IMG/VR virus record: IMGVR_UViG_3300032296_002423
Location: 1-26,343 of that record
Strand: one strand, 5' to 3'
DNA from: a virus
DNA: 26,343 nt
Of this stretch, positions 6,502-13,843 are shown in pieces. The position numbers and the translations under genes were made by a program. Position 1 is the stretch's first letter. Each line of letters begins with the position of its first letter. The notes beneath the pieces are model-generated. The model was not told the origin of the DNA, searched no databases, and saw only the letters and a list, made by a program, of their open reading frames with translations.

Positions 6502-7110
6502 TTATATATTTTCTTTTTCTTCCACGTACTCAATAAATTTTTCCGTGTTTTTTATTATTTCCTGGGGTACAACATTTATGTACCAATCTTTAAGTTCTCT
6601 TATTGATGAAATTTTTGGTGAATCAAACGTATAAGTTTTATCATATCTATCTATTTCTGCATAATACGTATCTTGTAATGCCCAATCTCCCTTTGTATAC
6701 CAGTTAAATAAAACAGTACCAAAAGATTCATCACTATATCGTGGTTTAATAAATGGATCAAAAAACCCACTGAGTCCATATCTTAAAGGACCACCATCTC
6801 TATTTTTAATAATAGCAAGGTCGGCATTGTAATAGTTCTCGTCACTATAAATCTTTTCTAAATAAATCACATATGGATCTATCTCAAATCTATATGGTAG
6901 AGATTCGGCGGTTAATATGTAATACAATAAGATTTTTCTTAACTGATCAGGTGAAAAGTAATTACCATCCTCCTTTTCAAGTAAGTGATCCAAACTCTCA
7001 ATAGGTAACTTATACCTTTTAATTGTTTCAATTAAACCAACTTCATCAATTGATTTTTTGATCGTATTTTTTACTTTTTCGTATTTTGATTCGGTGATAA
7101 TGAATTTCAT
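6502..7110 (-). CDS. Unknown protein with N-terminal capsid-targeting-like tag (202 aa)
   Basis: The N-terminus MKFIITESKYEKVKNTIK matches the K-x-I-I-T-E-S-K-Y pattern shared with three other proteins in this window. A hydrophobic-x-Glu site (SIDE23-V) follows, as cut by T4-type prohead proteases. Residues 24-60 look like a small helical domain (GLIETIKRYKLPIESLDHLL). The rest is a mixed fold rich in Tyr and Asp (DESFGTVLFNWYTKGDWALQ) with no known motif. The start is preceded by AAAGTATTTATTAAAT, the same box found before the other tagged genes. I infer a virion-packaged protein of unknown activity. Confidence 0.75.
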   Translation of the reverse strand: MKFIITESKYEKVKNTIKKSIDEVGLIETIKRYKLPIESLDHLLEKEDGNYFSPDQLRKILLYYILTAESLPYRFEIDPYVIYLEKIYSDENYYNADLAIIKNRDGGPLRYGLSGFFDPFIKPRYSDESFGTVLFNWYTKGDWALQDTYYAEIDRYDKTYTFDSPKISSIRELKDWYINVVPQEIIKNTEKFIEYVEEKENI

Positions 7111-7115
7111 ATTTA

Positions 7116-7123
7116 ATAAATAC
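7116..7123 (-). promoter_or_regulatory. GTATTTAT box before the tagged 202-aa gene
   Basis: On the minus strand GTATTTAT ends five bases before the ATG, in the context AAAGTATTTATTAAAT. It overlaps the end of the upstream gene. Confidence 0.5.
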
Positions 7124-7124
7124 T

Positions 7125-7424
7125 TTAATCCGGTTTTAATCCAACCAGTTCATCACCATCTAAACCATATTTTTCTTTTACCCAGTTTTTAACAAAATCA
7201 TATGTTTCCTGGTAATCAGTATTAAACATCTTAAAAATTGGTTCAATTACTACATTGGAATTAACATAACAAGTATTATGTTTTTGTTCATAAAGAAATA
7301 ATTTCTTAGATGTATTTTTCTGTCCTAATGCAACAAATTGACCTTCAAGGTGAATAACCTCAACAAGATCTCCATAGTGAAGATTTAAAAATTTTGATAT
7401 AAGATTTTTTTCTTTATCGGTCAT
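7125..7424 (-). CDS. Unknown protein (99 aa)
   Basis: The ATG at 7422-7424 (MTDKEKNLISKFLNLHYG) is preferred over an in-frame TTG eight codons upstream. It overlaps the end of the upstream micro-gene by a few bases, as is usual in this operon. The protein has a helix, a beta core (DLVEVIHLEGQFVALGQKN) and an acidic C-terminus (GLDGDELVGLKPD). No family is recognised. Confidence 0.65.
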   Translation of the reverse strand: MTDKEKNLISKFLNLHYGDLVEVIHLEGQFVALGQKNTSKKLFLYEQKHNTCYVNSNVVIEPIFKMFNTDYQETYDFVKNWVKEKYGLDGDELVGLKPD

Positions 7425-7536
7425 CTTTATTTTTGAAAATTTTTTCAAATGGATGATCGGACCCAGTTATTTTCTTGGATTTAGAAACAAATCCAACGCC
7501 AATAATTAATACAAAAAATAAAATAAATGGGATCAT
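7414..7536 (-). CDS. Micro membrane protein (40 aa)
   Basis: The protein starts MIPFILFFVLIIGVGFVSKS: a 16-residue hydrophobic span, then a polar tail with several lysines. Its stop overlaps the start of the 99-aa gene, and its ATG begins 2 bases after the stop of the HAD gene upstream. The tight fit between both neighbours supports translation. Function is unknown. Confidence 0.55.
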   Translation of the reverse strand: MIPFILFFVLIIGVGFVSKSKKITGSDHPFEKIFKNKDDR

Positions 7537-7537
7537 A

Positions 7538-7963
7538 TTATGATGTTAATTTGTTTTTTCTTTCTTGTTTAACGATTGATAGTGCGTCGAATAATGTCCA
7601 ATATGAGTTCCAAAATCCACCTCTATCATCCAGGAATATATTGGCATATATCTTACCATTAACACCATATGGTTTATTCCATTCATCGTGCATTTTATTT
7701 ATACCGTGAACAACAATTCCTAAATCCTCAACTTGTTGTTTTGCTTTTTCTAATTGGTTTTGACTTCTAGCAGTATTAATTATAAATATAATTCCTTCTT
7801 CTTGACATTCCAGAATCAGATCAACCATTTTTTTGCAGTTGTCTTTAATTTCTTCGTTATATGGAATGATGGTGTCATCAAGATCGCAACCAATTATAAT
7901 TTTATCATTTTTTAACCACTCTGTTGCAAGTCTATTAATGTAAAAATCTGCGTGATGTCTCAT
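7538..7963 (-). CDS. HAD-superfamily phosphatase (141 aa)
   Basis: Motif I is GCDLDDTII with D27 and D29. Motif II lies in FIINTARSQNQ (T64), K104 is a candidate motif III lysine, and motif IV is FLDDRGGF (D112-D113). The small size and absence of a large cap resemble the C0-type HAD phosphatases such as those acting on nucleotides or on 3'/5' phosphate ends of nucleic acids. It differs clearly from the other HAD gene at 4833. It sits between two micro membrane genes. The substrate is not deducible from sequence. Confidence 0.8.
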   Translation of the reverse strand: MRHHADFYINRLATEWLKNDKIIIGCDLDDTIIPYNEEIKDNCKKMVDLILECQEEGIIFIINTARSQNQLEKAKQQVEDLGIVVHGINKMHDEWNKPYGVNGKIYANIFLDDRGGFWNSYWTLFDALSIVKQERKNKLTS

Positions 7964-7965
7964 TA

Positions 7966-8109
7966 TTAAAAATTTATAAGATTCATAATTCTAATTTGTA
8001 GTAGTGTTGCGCTTGACCAACCGAAAAATGAATCCCAGTGCCCAAGAAGTGATGCCCCAATCGCGTTTATTAAGAAAATTACCAATAAAAATTTTTCAAA
8101 ATGTCTCAT
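7966..8109 (-). CDS. Micro membrane protein (47 aa)
   Basis: Residues 6-24 (KFLLVIFLINAIGASLLGHW) form one hydrophobic span. A weakly amphipathic C-terminal part (SATLLQIRIMNLINF) may lie on the membrane. The frame fills the gap between the AAA+ gene and the HAD gene, with its stop 2 bases before the HAD start. No family is recognised. Confidence 0.55.
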   Translation of the reverse strand: MRHFEKFLLVIFLINAIGASLLGHWDSFFGWSSATLLQIRIMNLINF

Positions 8110-8115
8110 AGTTTT

Positions 8116-9084
8116 TTATTTTGTGAATCCAACAGTTGACGTTTTTTTAATTGTTGGTTTTATTTTTAATCCTTCAAGATTTAAAATTGTTTCCTCAAAG
8201 GTTCTACCCATAACAATAACTGAAATTAAAACTTCTTTCAAGTGGGATAATGACATTCCTTCAGTTCTTTTAACCCATTCTTCAATATTGTTTTGTTCAA
8301 TGTCTTCCTGGGTTAGTTTATTTAGAATGTAAGCTCTTCTAATTTCTTTGTTTGGTAATTCAACTTTATATCTTCTATCAAATCTTGATGGTCTATTTGT
8401 GATCCTTTCTTCTAATTTTTCCGGATAGTTTGTTGTTGCAATATACACAACACCCTCAATTTGTTTTACACCATCTAAGATATTAAGAAGTCTGGCTGTT
8501 TGGTATTTGTTTTCTGATGCAATTGAATCAATGTCCTCAAGTAAAACAACTAATGGTCTTTTTGGTTCAATTTTTCTAAAGGTCCCAATAAAAGATGTGA
8601 ATCTATCAACATCTTCTTCATCCTTAATATTAATTACAATCCCATCTCTTTTAATTAGATCCTGACTAATTAACTGGATGATACCAGATTTACCACATCC
8701 TGGTTCTCCATACATAAGAATACCTCTTTTGTGTATAAAATTGTATTCTTTATACTTATCAATTCTATTCCAGAAATTTTCAATATCTTCCAGAATATCC
8801 GTTATTTCCGGTGATGGTAAATGATAAAGTTCATCTGTTTTGAAGGGTTGTTTCTTTAAAGTGTGGGACCCTAAATTTGGGTTCCACCCAATTTCATATA
8901 TCCCAGCTGGTACTTTTGGTACTGTAATATATGCCGGTGCGTACTCATCATTTTTTAAATTACTCCAACAAGAAGGAACATCATAATCTTGTTTTTCTTC
9001 CTCATAATAATCTTCTTGTGTTGTTTCAAAATTTTTTAACATCTCAATTCTTTGTTTTATTTTTTGTTTAAACTCTTCAGACAT
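8116..9084 (-). CDS. AAA+ ATPase (322 aa)
   Basis: The ATG at 9082-9084 is chosen over an upstream TTG because it overlaps the end of the preceding gene by eight bases. Walker A is GEPGCGKS (126-133), Walker B is VVLLEDID (179-186), sensor 1 is ATTN (216-219), and the arginine-finger region is RPSRFDRR (231-238). Together these define a classical AAA module close to the BCS1/FtsH/proteasomal clade, with the Walker B 'EDID'. Residues 1-120 form an N-terminal substrate or adaptor domain that I do not recognise. Likely roles are protein remodelling or unfolding during infection. No protease domain is fused. Confidence 0.9.
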   Translation of the reverse strand: MSEEFKQKIKQRIEMLKNFETTQEDYYEEEKQDYDVPSCWSNLKNDEYAPAYITVPKVPAGIYEIGWNPNLGSHTLKKQPFKTDELYHLPSPEITDILEDIENFWNRIDKYKEYNFIHKRGILMYGEPGCGKSGIIQLISQDLIKRDGIVINIKDEEDVDRFTSFIGTFRKIEPKRPLVVLLEDIDSIASENKYQTARLLNILDGVKQIEGVVYIATTNYPEKLEERITNRPSRFDRRYKVELPNKEIRRAYILNKLTQEDIEQNNIEEWVKRTEGMSLSHLKEVLISVIVMGRTFEETILNLEGLKIKPTIKKTSTVGFTK

Positions 9085-9274
9085 CTTTTTTTTCTTTAAT
9101 ATTATAAATCTTTTCCCATTCAATTCTTGGTATTGCAATTCTTATATTGTCAATAGTTGCAAAAACCTCATCATTGAGAACTTTTATGTCTTTTAAATTA
9201 TTTGGATTAAAACTTATTTTACTATAGTATTCACTTTCATTTGCGAATCTTACATATGTTTCCACTTTTTCCAT
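9077..9274 (-). CDS. Unknown small protein (65 aa)
   Basis: The sequence (MEKVETYVRFANESEYYSKI, then IDNIRIAIPRIEWEKIYNI) is a short beta-rich domain ending in a lysine-rich tail. It overlaps the AAA+ start by eight bases and begins one base after the stop of the 359-aa gene, so the three are cotranslated. No motif is recognised; a partner or adaptor of the AAA+ protein is possible. Confidence 0.6.
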   Translation of the reverse strand: MEKVETYVRFANESEYYSKISFNPNNLKDIKVLNDEVFATIDNIRIAIPRIEWEKIYNIKEKKDV

Positions 9275-9275
9275 A

Positions 9276-10355
9276 TTAAGGTAGTTCGTCTGTATTATTT
9301 CTTAGTGGGAGCAGTGCGCCGACCATATCAAGATAAGCACTTCTTCTTGGTCTAAACTCATCTTCACTTACTGGTATTGGATCCGGTTCTGGCATTGGTA
9401 CAGCTGTGAGTCTAGGTCTTGGTATAAGTCGTCTAGTAACAGCCTGGACAACAGCTTCTGCTCGTTCAGTATTTACAGGTCTATCCTCCTGTTCAACCTT
9501 ATCAACATATAAGTGTGATTCTGGGAAATCAGTATAATTTACCATTAATTTCAATTCATCCTCAGCAAAATGTTTATAGTTTGCGATATTATTTGAATTT
9601 GATAAATCCATTTGATCTGCAATAATTTTCAAAACATCATATGGTAGTCCGGTTTGGAATGAGTCAATTTTTTTATCCTCTTCATTCCAAGATGTAAATA
9701 ATAAATCCTCGTGATCCTCAATTTCATAAGGATTTGCAATTCTTTTATAAAAAGCAAACCTTTTATTTGTCTCCCGGTCAATAAGATAAATTAAAATTCC
9801 TTTTGAGTGTGTATAGAAATACATAGGATCTGTAATCATTGCGGTACACCACTTAGTTTGATAACCGTATGTTGTTGATGCTAGATAGGTTAAAGGTTTA
9901 AATATCAAATACCTTTCATCACTTGGGATAATCTGAATCTCTTTCTCAGCCTTTTTAATTGAGGCTTTATTTTTTGCTCCAAATAATTCTCTTTCCAACA
10001 TTTCCCAACTATCATATTTGGAGATGTCTTTTTCATTTGTGAGTCCTCTTTCCATTAGGTTACAAAAATCAACAAACATATCCATTTGTCCCCAGGAAAA
10101 CAAATAATCACAAACAACCATTCTAATTACCGAATTTTCAAACGAATCAAATGGTACTAACTTTTCAACCTCTCTTCTGTCCCAATCAACATCTTCAACA
10201 TTAGTATATTCTAATTGTTCTTTTAGTTTGTTTGAGAGTTGTTTAACCAAAAATTGTGTATATTTTTTAGTCTTACTCGGATCAAACTTTGATAGCATAT
10301 CAACCAAAGTTAGATTCAAATATTCGTTTTCTTTTTTTAATTTCTTAATTCCCAT
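9276..10355 (-). CDS. Unknown protein with K-W-C-T-A motif and proline-rich tail (359 aa)
   Basis: Residues 1-140 are helical. The middle contains the most conserved-looking part: YLASTTYGYQTKWCTAM, then YFYTHSKGILIYLIDRETN and KRFAFYKR. The invariant-looking W-C-T-A followed by a 'G-I-L-I-Y' strand suggests a structured catalytic or binding pocket. I recall similar segments in other large-phage proteins but cannot name a family. The C-terminal 70 residues are Arg/Pro-rich and probably disordered (RRLIPRPRLTAVPMPEPDP). It overlaps the upstream membrane gene by 11 bases. Confidence 0.7.
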   Translation of the reverse strand: MGIKKLKKENEYLNLTLVDMLSKFDPSKTKKYTQFLVKQLSNKLKEQLEYTNVEDVDWDRREVEKLVPFDSFENSVIRMVVCDYLFSWGQMDMFVDFCNLMERGLTNEKDISKYDSWEMLERELFGAKNKASIKKAEKEIQIIPSDERYLIFKPLTYLASTTYGYQTKWCTAMITDPMYFYTHSKGILIYLIDRETNKRFAFYKRIANPYEIEDHEDLLFTSWNEEDKKIDSFQTGLPYDVLKIIADQMDLSNSNNIANYKHFAEDELKLMVNYTDFPESHLYVDKVEQEDRPVNTERAEAVVQAVTRRLIPRPRLTAVPMPEPDPIPVSEDEFRPRRSAYLDMVGALLPLRNNTDELP

Positions 10356-10554
10356 CTTCTTCGTTATTAATTTCTGTTAAGCATGAACTAAATATAAAAA
10401 ATTCAAAGAATACAAACAATACCCCACCCCAGAAATATTGATAAATCCACCAGTTGGTTGGGTTGAACTCTTGATTAAAGACTGAAAATATTGCATACCA
10501 AAAAAGGTTTTTGAATACAAATTCTAAAATATTAAATTTATGTTTTGGGATCAT
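10345..10554 (-). CDS. Small aromatic-rich membrane protein (69 aa)
   Basis: Two hydrophobic, Phe/Trp-rich spans are visible (FVFKNLFWYAIFSVF and WIYQYFWGGVLFVFFEFFIF), separated by a polar loop (NQEFNPTNWW). The tail is acidic. It overlaps the next upstream gene by four bases (ATGA) and the downstream gene by 11. The high Phe content resembles other phage inner-membrane micro-proteins. Function is unknown. Confidence 0.65.
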   Translation of the reverse strand: MIPKHKFNILEFVFKNLFWYAIFSVFNQEFNPTNWWIYQYFWGGVLFVFFEFFIFSSCLTEINNEEDGN

Positions 10555-10781
10555 CTTAAAACAAATGAATGAATTACTATAACAAGTTTATCTTTATTTT
10601 CGTCCGGTACAATGGCTCTGTCATTTAAAACTTTAACATTCATCATACCAAGATCTTCTTTTAATCTATCGGCTTGAGTTTGAACTTCTTTTTGTGCGTC
10701 CTCCTGGCTTTTGAAAAACCCAAAATACGAGTCGCAAATTCCGGTTTTATCACAAACTCCATATATAATTTCACGTTCCAT
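10551..10781 (-). CDS. Unknown small protein (76 aa)
   Basis: The N-terminus IIYGVCDKTGICDSYFGFF has two cysteines six residues apart. It is followed by a charged helix (EDAQKEVQTQADRLKEDL) and a C-terminal strand pair (KDKLVIVIHSFVLR). It follows the RNA ligase terminator and so starts a new transcription unit. The alpha/beta 'activity-regulating' look is not enough to name a family. Confidence 0.6.
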   Translation of the reverse strand: MEREIIYGVCDKTGICDSYFGFFKSQEDAQKEVQTQADRLKEDLGMMNVKVLNDRAIVPDENKDKLVIVIHSFVLR

Positions 10782-10798
10782 ATATAATATAATAAAAT

Positions 10799-10823
10799 GG
10801 TGACCCTATTAATGAGAGTCACC
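10799..10823 (-). terminator. Terminator overlapping the RNA ligase stop codon
   Basis: On the minus strand GGTGAC and GTCACC form a 6-bp stem that includes the last sense codons and the TAA. An AT-rich tail starting ATTTTATT follows. Confidence 0.6.
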
Positions 10824-11936
10824 AACATTGTTTTTTTCTCCGTATATCAAATAGTCCGGATTTATTACTTTACTTACTTTTTTACGATCACCACTTACGT
10901 GTTTAACAACGATTCCTTCGTGTGGTATTTTTGTTCCTTTTATGAAATTATTAAAAACAAATTGATCTTGTTTTTCTTTACTCCATAAACCTATAAATAA
11001 ACTCTCAACCTGTGGTAAATCAAGTAAGTTAAAATGTGATTTTTCAGCAAAAAAACTTTGATAAACACCATCAATCTCAATATCAAAACCAGCAAACTTA
11101 GTGTCTTTAAGTCCATAGTCATAGTTCTTTTGTATACCGGCACCGTAGATCTCACCATAAATAACAAAACCTTTTTCCAAGTCTTGTGGTTTGAAGTGTG
11201 TTTTAACGTGAGTCCAGAGTCTTGATTTTATCAAATATTTATCTGCAACATCTCGCCAAACATCCGTAGAGTAAAACCCTTGAGAGTCGGATCCTTTTTC
11301 AACATTGTGACTTCCGTATACATATTCAAAAGCTGACCATTTAAAACCAAAAAACATTTTAACACGATCCCAAAGTGATAGTTTATTTTTTCTAACAATA
11401 CCGTATCTAGCGTTTGTTCCGTGTAGTTTTCTTGTAATAACTATAGGATCGTCTTCTGTAAACATATCCGGAACATTTTTCTGGTTAGGAAATTTATAAT
11501 AGATATGGAAATTAGGGTTTTGGTGGTACCTAATCTTTCTTCCTCCAACTTCTAAAGGAATTGTTTTAACCGGTGGTTCGTATTTTTGAATACCCAAAAC
11601 GTCCATTAGATCGGTTCCAGGAACATTCTTACTACCCTTTCCTTTAAGGTATTTCATAGGTATGATCAAGCACTCACTATAAACACCTCTTAGTTTTACG
11701 GTTCTAACTCTTTGTCCTTTACGTAGGTACCCAGTAACACCCATATCATCGGATAGTTCTTTTGGTATAACAGCATCAGTTATTGCAACAATTACCGCGT
11801 CATTTTCATTATATTCACCTTTTTTAGTTATAGCACTCCAACCATTAACAACTACCAACTCAATGTTGTCAGCACCTTCTATTGGTTTTACACCATTAAT
11901 AACTCCAACGTAACAAACACTATTTAAATTTTCCAT
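10809..11936 (-). CDS. RNA ligase, DRB0094/DraRnl type (375 aa)
   Basis: The nucleotidyltransferase motifs are all present. Motif I is TRKLHGTN with adenylated Lys K170. Motif III is FVIYGEIYG (257-265), motif IV is HEGIVVK (339-345) and motif V is KVINPDYL. Residues 1-125 form the N-terminal OB-like domain typical of the Deinococcus DraRnl family (VCYVGVINGVKPIEGADNIE; TVKLRGVYSECLIIPMKYL). The family seals 3'-OH/5'-phosphate nicks in RNA, often on a bridging template, using ATP. Within this window it is joined by a kinase-like protein, a phosphoesterase, a cREC protein and a HAD, which suggests repair of host or phage RNA cut by defence nucleases. Confidence 0.92.
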   Translation of the reverse strand: MENLNSVCYVGVINGVKPIEGADNIELVVVNGWSAITKKGEYNENDAVIVAITDAVIPKELSDDMGVTGYLRKGQRVRTVKLRGVYSECLIIPMKYLKGKGSKNVPGTDLMDVLGIQKYEPPVKTIPLEVGGRKIRYHQNPNFHIYYKFPNQKNVPDMFTEDDPIVITRKLHGTNARYGIVRKNKLSLWDRVKMFFGFKWSAFEYVYGSHNVEKGSDSQGFYSTDVWRDVADKYLIKSRLWTHVKTHFKPQDLEKGFVIYGEIYGAGIQKNYDYGLKDTKFAGFDIEIDGVYQSFFAEKSHFNLLDLPQVESLFIGLWSKEKQDQFVFNNFIKGTKIPHEGIVVKHVSGDRKKVSKVINPDYLIYGEKNNVGDSH

Positions 11937-11939
11937 TTC

Positions 11940-12200
11940 TTACAACTTTTGAAATTCTTGTTTTAAATTCTCAACCTCAACTGAGATCTCATTAATTTCT
12001 TTTTCAATTAACTCTCTAACATTTGGTATACTTTTTAAGTAGATTTCTTTTTTACCACCAAATGAACCGGAGCTATACTCAATTTTTACACGAATATGAC
12101 AAGATCTTTTTAAGACATAACGTAATGTGTCACACCTAGTTTCCAATGTCTCAATTTTATCTTGCAGTTCTTTAGCTTGATTAAATTTCTCTAATTCCAT
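11940..12200 (-). CDS. Coiled-coil protein (86 aa)
   Basis: Helices at the two ends (KFNQAKELQDKIETLETRCD and LIEKEINEISVEVENLKQEF) flank a short beta hairpin (IRVKIEYSSGSFGGKKEIYL), giving an antiparallel coiled-coil hairpin with a beta tip. It lies three bases upstream of the RNA ligase gene and directly follows the micro-gene at 12201 (TAA then ATG). A partner role for the ligase is possible but unproven. Confidence 0.65.
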   Translation of the reverse strand: MELEKFNQAKELQDKIETLETRCDTLRYVLKRSCHIRVKIEYSSGSFGGKKEIYLKSIPNVRELIEKEINEISVEVENLKQEFQKL

Positions 12201-12293
12201 TTATTTCCTATTTACATAGTTTCTAATCATAATATCAACGTATGGTCTAACCATAATACCCATACAAATTCCACCAACCAAATATACTACCAT
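12201..12293 (-). CDS. Micro membrane protein (30 aa)
   Basis: The frame encodes MVVYLVGGICMGIMVRPYVD, a short glycine-containing hydrophobic span with a basic tail (IRNYVNRK). Its TAA is immediately followed by the ATG of the coiled-coil gene, so it is probably translated with it. It is the shortest gene proposed in the window, and the evidence is position and composition only. Confidence 0.45.
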   Translation of the reverse strand: MVVYLVGGICMGIMVRPYVDIMIRNYVNRK

Positions 12294-12321
12294 AATTTTT
12301 ATTTTTTTAAATTTTATTTTA

Positions 12322-12744
12322 TTATATACTTAAATGTTTTTTTGCGTTTTCCAAAAATTTCTCAATATTTTCCTTACCTGCTGGATTTGCTGAATGGACA
12401 ATATAATCCGGTAATGGAACATTTTCATCAGCGCAATATTCAACAAGGAATTTTGCACAATCAAGTCCAGTTTTTTCCATACTACCAAATTTCATTATCA
12501 TTTCATCCTCGGACATATTCTCGTAATCCTCTGGTTTGAAATCGTAATGAAAATCCGCCAAATCGTGATCAAACGACACGAACTCTGGTACTCCATTTAC
12601 TTCTACATATGTAACGAACTCATCGTAGTTTCTTACAATGTCCCAATCATTCTCCCAATAAAACTTATTGAACTTGGTTGGTACCAAGTTGATTGCGTCC
12701 TTTGGTATGCGGATGTCGTCCAAGAACAATTTATTATTTTTCAT
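12322..12744 (-). CDS. cREC: cyclic-phosphate-processing receiver-domain protein (140 aa)
   Basis: The N-terminus KLFLDDIRIP carries the receiver-like acidic pair D9-D10. SFDHDLADF (57-65) and VHSANPAGKENI (116-127) are the other two signature blocks of the family that Burroughs and Aravind placed with RNA-repair systems, where it is proposed to process cyclic 2',3'-phosphate ends. It is full length, with all the acidic and His residues of the blocks retained. It lies next to the RNA ligase cluster, which fits a job of preparing RNA ends for sealing. The match is by motif pattern. Confidence 0.82.
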   Translation of the reverse strand: MKNNKLFLDDIRIPKDAINLVPTKFNKFYWENDWDIVRNYDEFVTYVEVNGVPEFVSFDHDLADFHYDFKPEDYENMSEDEMIMKFGSMEKTGLDCAKFLVEYCADENVPLPDYIVHSANPAGKENIEKFLENAKKHLSI

Positions 12745-12976
12745 TTATATATTTTCTAATTAGTTTAAAAATTTCTGTGATGTCCGTAAATTCAGATGGT
12801 GGACTATCATTTCTACCAGGAAGAAACATAATTGTGAATCCGTGGTTTCCGGCAAACTTTTCAGTAACTCTTTTACCACAGATCTCATCAATATAAACCC
12901 AAGGAAAGTTTCCTGATAGTTTTACATCAATTCCAATTTTTTTCAATCTTTCAACAAAAGATTTAAGTTTTTCCAT
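12734..12976 (-). CDS. Unknown phage-type protein (80 aa)
   Basis: I start this gene at the ATG at 12974-12976, four bases after the stop of the zinc-finger gene. Upstream in-frame GTG and ATG codons exist (reaching 13054) but would overlap that gene by 29 bases or more. The conserved-looking core is NFPWVYIDEICGKRVTEKF and the following GNHGFTIMFLPGR. I have the impression that short proteins with this core recur in other phages, but no function is known to me. It overlaps the cREC start by 11 bases. Confidence 0.65.
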   Translation of the reverse strand: MEKLKSFVERLKKIGIDVKLSGNFPWVYIDEICGKRVTEKFAGNHGFTIMFLPGRNDSPPSEFTDITEIFKLIRKYINEK

Positions 12977-12980
12977 ACTT

Positions 12981-13166
12981 TTATCTGTTGCCGTCTGTTT
13001 TGCTTCCATAACATTCCAATTTTTTATCTTTAACATTCCACAAATCCTTAACACCTTCGGTCATATGACAATTATGTCTTTTACCGGTTCTTTTACCAAA
13101 ATCAACAATCATATCATTATGACGATTTCGGATAAAATGGGGACATTCTTTACAGGGTTTTTTCAT
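12981..13166 (-). CDS. Small zinc-finger-like protein (61 aa)
   Basis: Cysteines and histidines are placed as C5-KEC8-PH10, then N-C33-H34 and C52. The layout CxxCPH ... CH ... ECxG resembles small phage zinc-binding proteins of the DUF6283 kind, which carry a CxxCP start and a CH ... CxG end. The middle is basic (FGKRTGKRHN), so nucleic-acid binding is plausible. It lies 1 base downstream of the next gene and 4 bases upstream of the 80-aa gene. Confidence 0.65.
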   Translation of the reverse strand: MKKPCKECPHFIRNRHNDMIVDFGKRTGKRHNCHMTEGVKDLWNVKDKKLECYGSKTDGNR

Positions 13167-13167
13167 A

Positions 13168-13404
13168 TTAACAATGAATTTTATAAATTAAAAACCCCTC
13201 AATATCTCTAAGAATTTGATTAATACCATTTTTAGCTGAGCTTAAATATAAAAAATTACCACCATTTTTAATAGTAACAATTTTTCCATTTGATAGGTGT
13301 ATCCTTTTTTTAGTTTTTTTGGTCACAACAATATCATTATAACCCTCACCAACATTTAAAGATAATAAAAACTTCTCGGATTCTCTAAAATCAATTAAAT
13401 TCAT
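13168..13404 (-). CDS. Unknown beta-rich protein (78 aa)
   Basis: The ATG at 13402-13404 is chosen because it sits one base after the TAA of the upstream gene; an in-frame TTG eight codons earlier would overlap. The protein is a run of short strands (YNDIVVTKKTKKRIHLSNGK, IVTIKNGGNFLYLSS) with a C-terminal helix. No family is recognised. Confidence 0.6.
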   Translation of the reverse strand: MNLIDFRESEKFLLSLNVGEGYNDIVVTKKTKKRIHLSNGKIVTIKNGGNFLYLSSAKNGINQILRDIEGFLIYKIHC

Positions 13405-13405
13405 A

Positions 13406-13723
13406 TTACTCAAAATAAAATTTATCAACCTGGATTCTTTTTTCCATATAGTTTTTGTTTGACTTGTATGTCACTCTCAACTCAGTTCTATTTCTAAAGA
13501 ATGTAACATCCCAACCACCAATTGATTGACCTTTTGTCATAGGTTCAAAACCGATTACATTGTGAGCTTCATTAGTATAAAACCAAAAACCATTACCAAA
13601 GTTTGCCATTTTTTTGATGGTATATTCACCATCAATTACAGAATTAACACCTTTGATCACAAGTTTTGTGAAGTTATTGTGTTTACCTTGTCTAAAGTCT
13701 TCTATTGTCATTTCAAATTTCAT
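13406..13723 (-). CDS. Unknown protein (105 aa), first gene of operon
   Basis: The sequence MKFEMTIEDFRQGKHNNFTK is followed by a strand-rich, aromatic domain (NFGNGFWFYTNEAHNVIGF; GGWDVTFFRNRTELRV). No known motif is present. A TATCTTTG box four bases before the ATG makes it the head of a transcription unit that runs through the zinc-finger gene and the cREC gene. The short promoter-to-ATG distance predicts a leaderless message. Confidence 0.65.
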   Translation of the reverse strand: MKFEMTIEDFRQGKHNNFTKLVIKGVNSVIDGEYTIKKMANFGNGFWFYTNEAHNVIGFEPMTKGQSIGGWDVTFFRNRTELRVTYKSNKNYMEKRIQVDKFYFE

Positions 13724-13727
13724 ATTA

Positions 13728-13735
13728 CAAAGATA
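13728..13735 (-). promoter_or_regulatory. TATCTTTG box before the 105-aa gene
   Basis: On the minus strand TATCTTTG is followed by TAAT and the ATG. This matches the Bacteroidota -7 element. Confidence 0.55.
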
Positions 13736-13754
13736 TGTAAATTTTTTAATAAAA

Positions 13755-13783
13755 CAAAAAATCCCTCCGTAAAGAAAGGATTT
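13755..13783 (-). terminator. Strong intrinsic terminator
   Basis: On the minus strand AAATCCTTTC pairs with GGAGGGATTT (10 bp with two G-T pairs) around the loop TTTAC, then TTTTTTG. It ends the unit containing the 104-aa gene. Confidence 0.8.
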
Positions 13784-13843
13784 AATTTTTTTGTTGTATA
13801 AACGAAATAAAACTACCTATATGTATTAGTTAGTGATAATGAT

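Noticed and set aside
12693-12896. Overlapping plus-strand frames opposite cREC and the 80-aa gene
   Set aside because: They are antisense to well-supported genes and show no protein-like composition or start signals.
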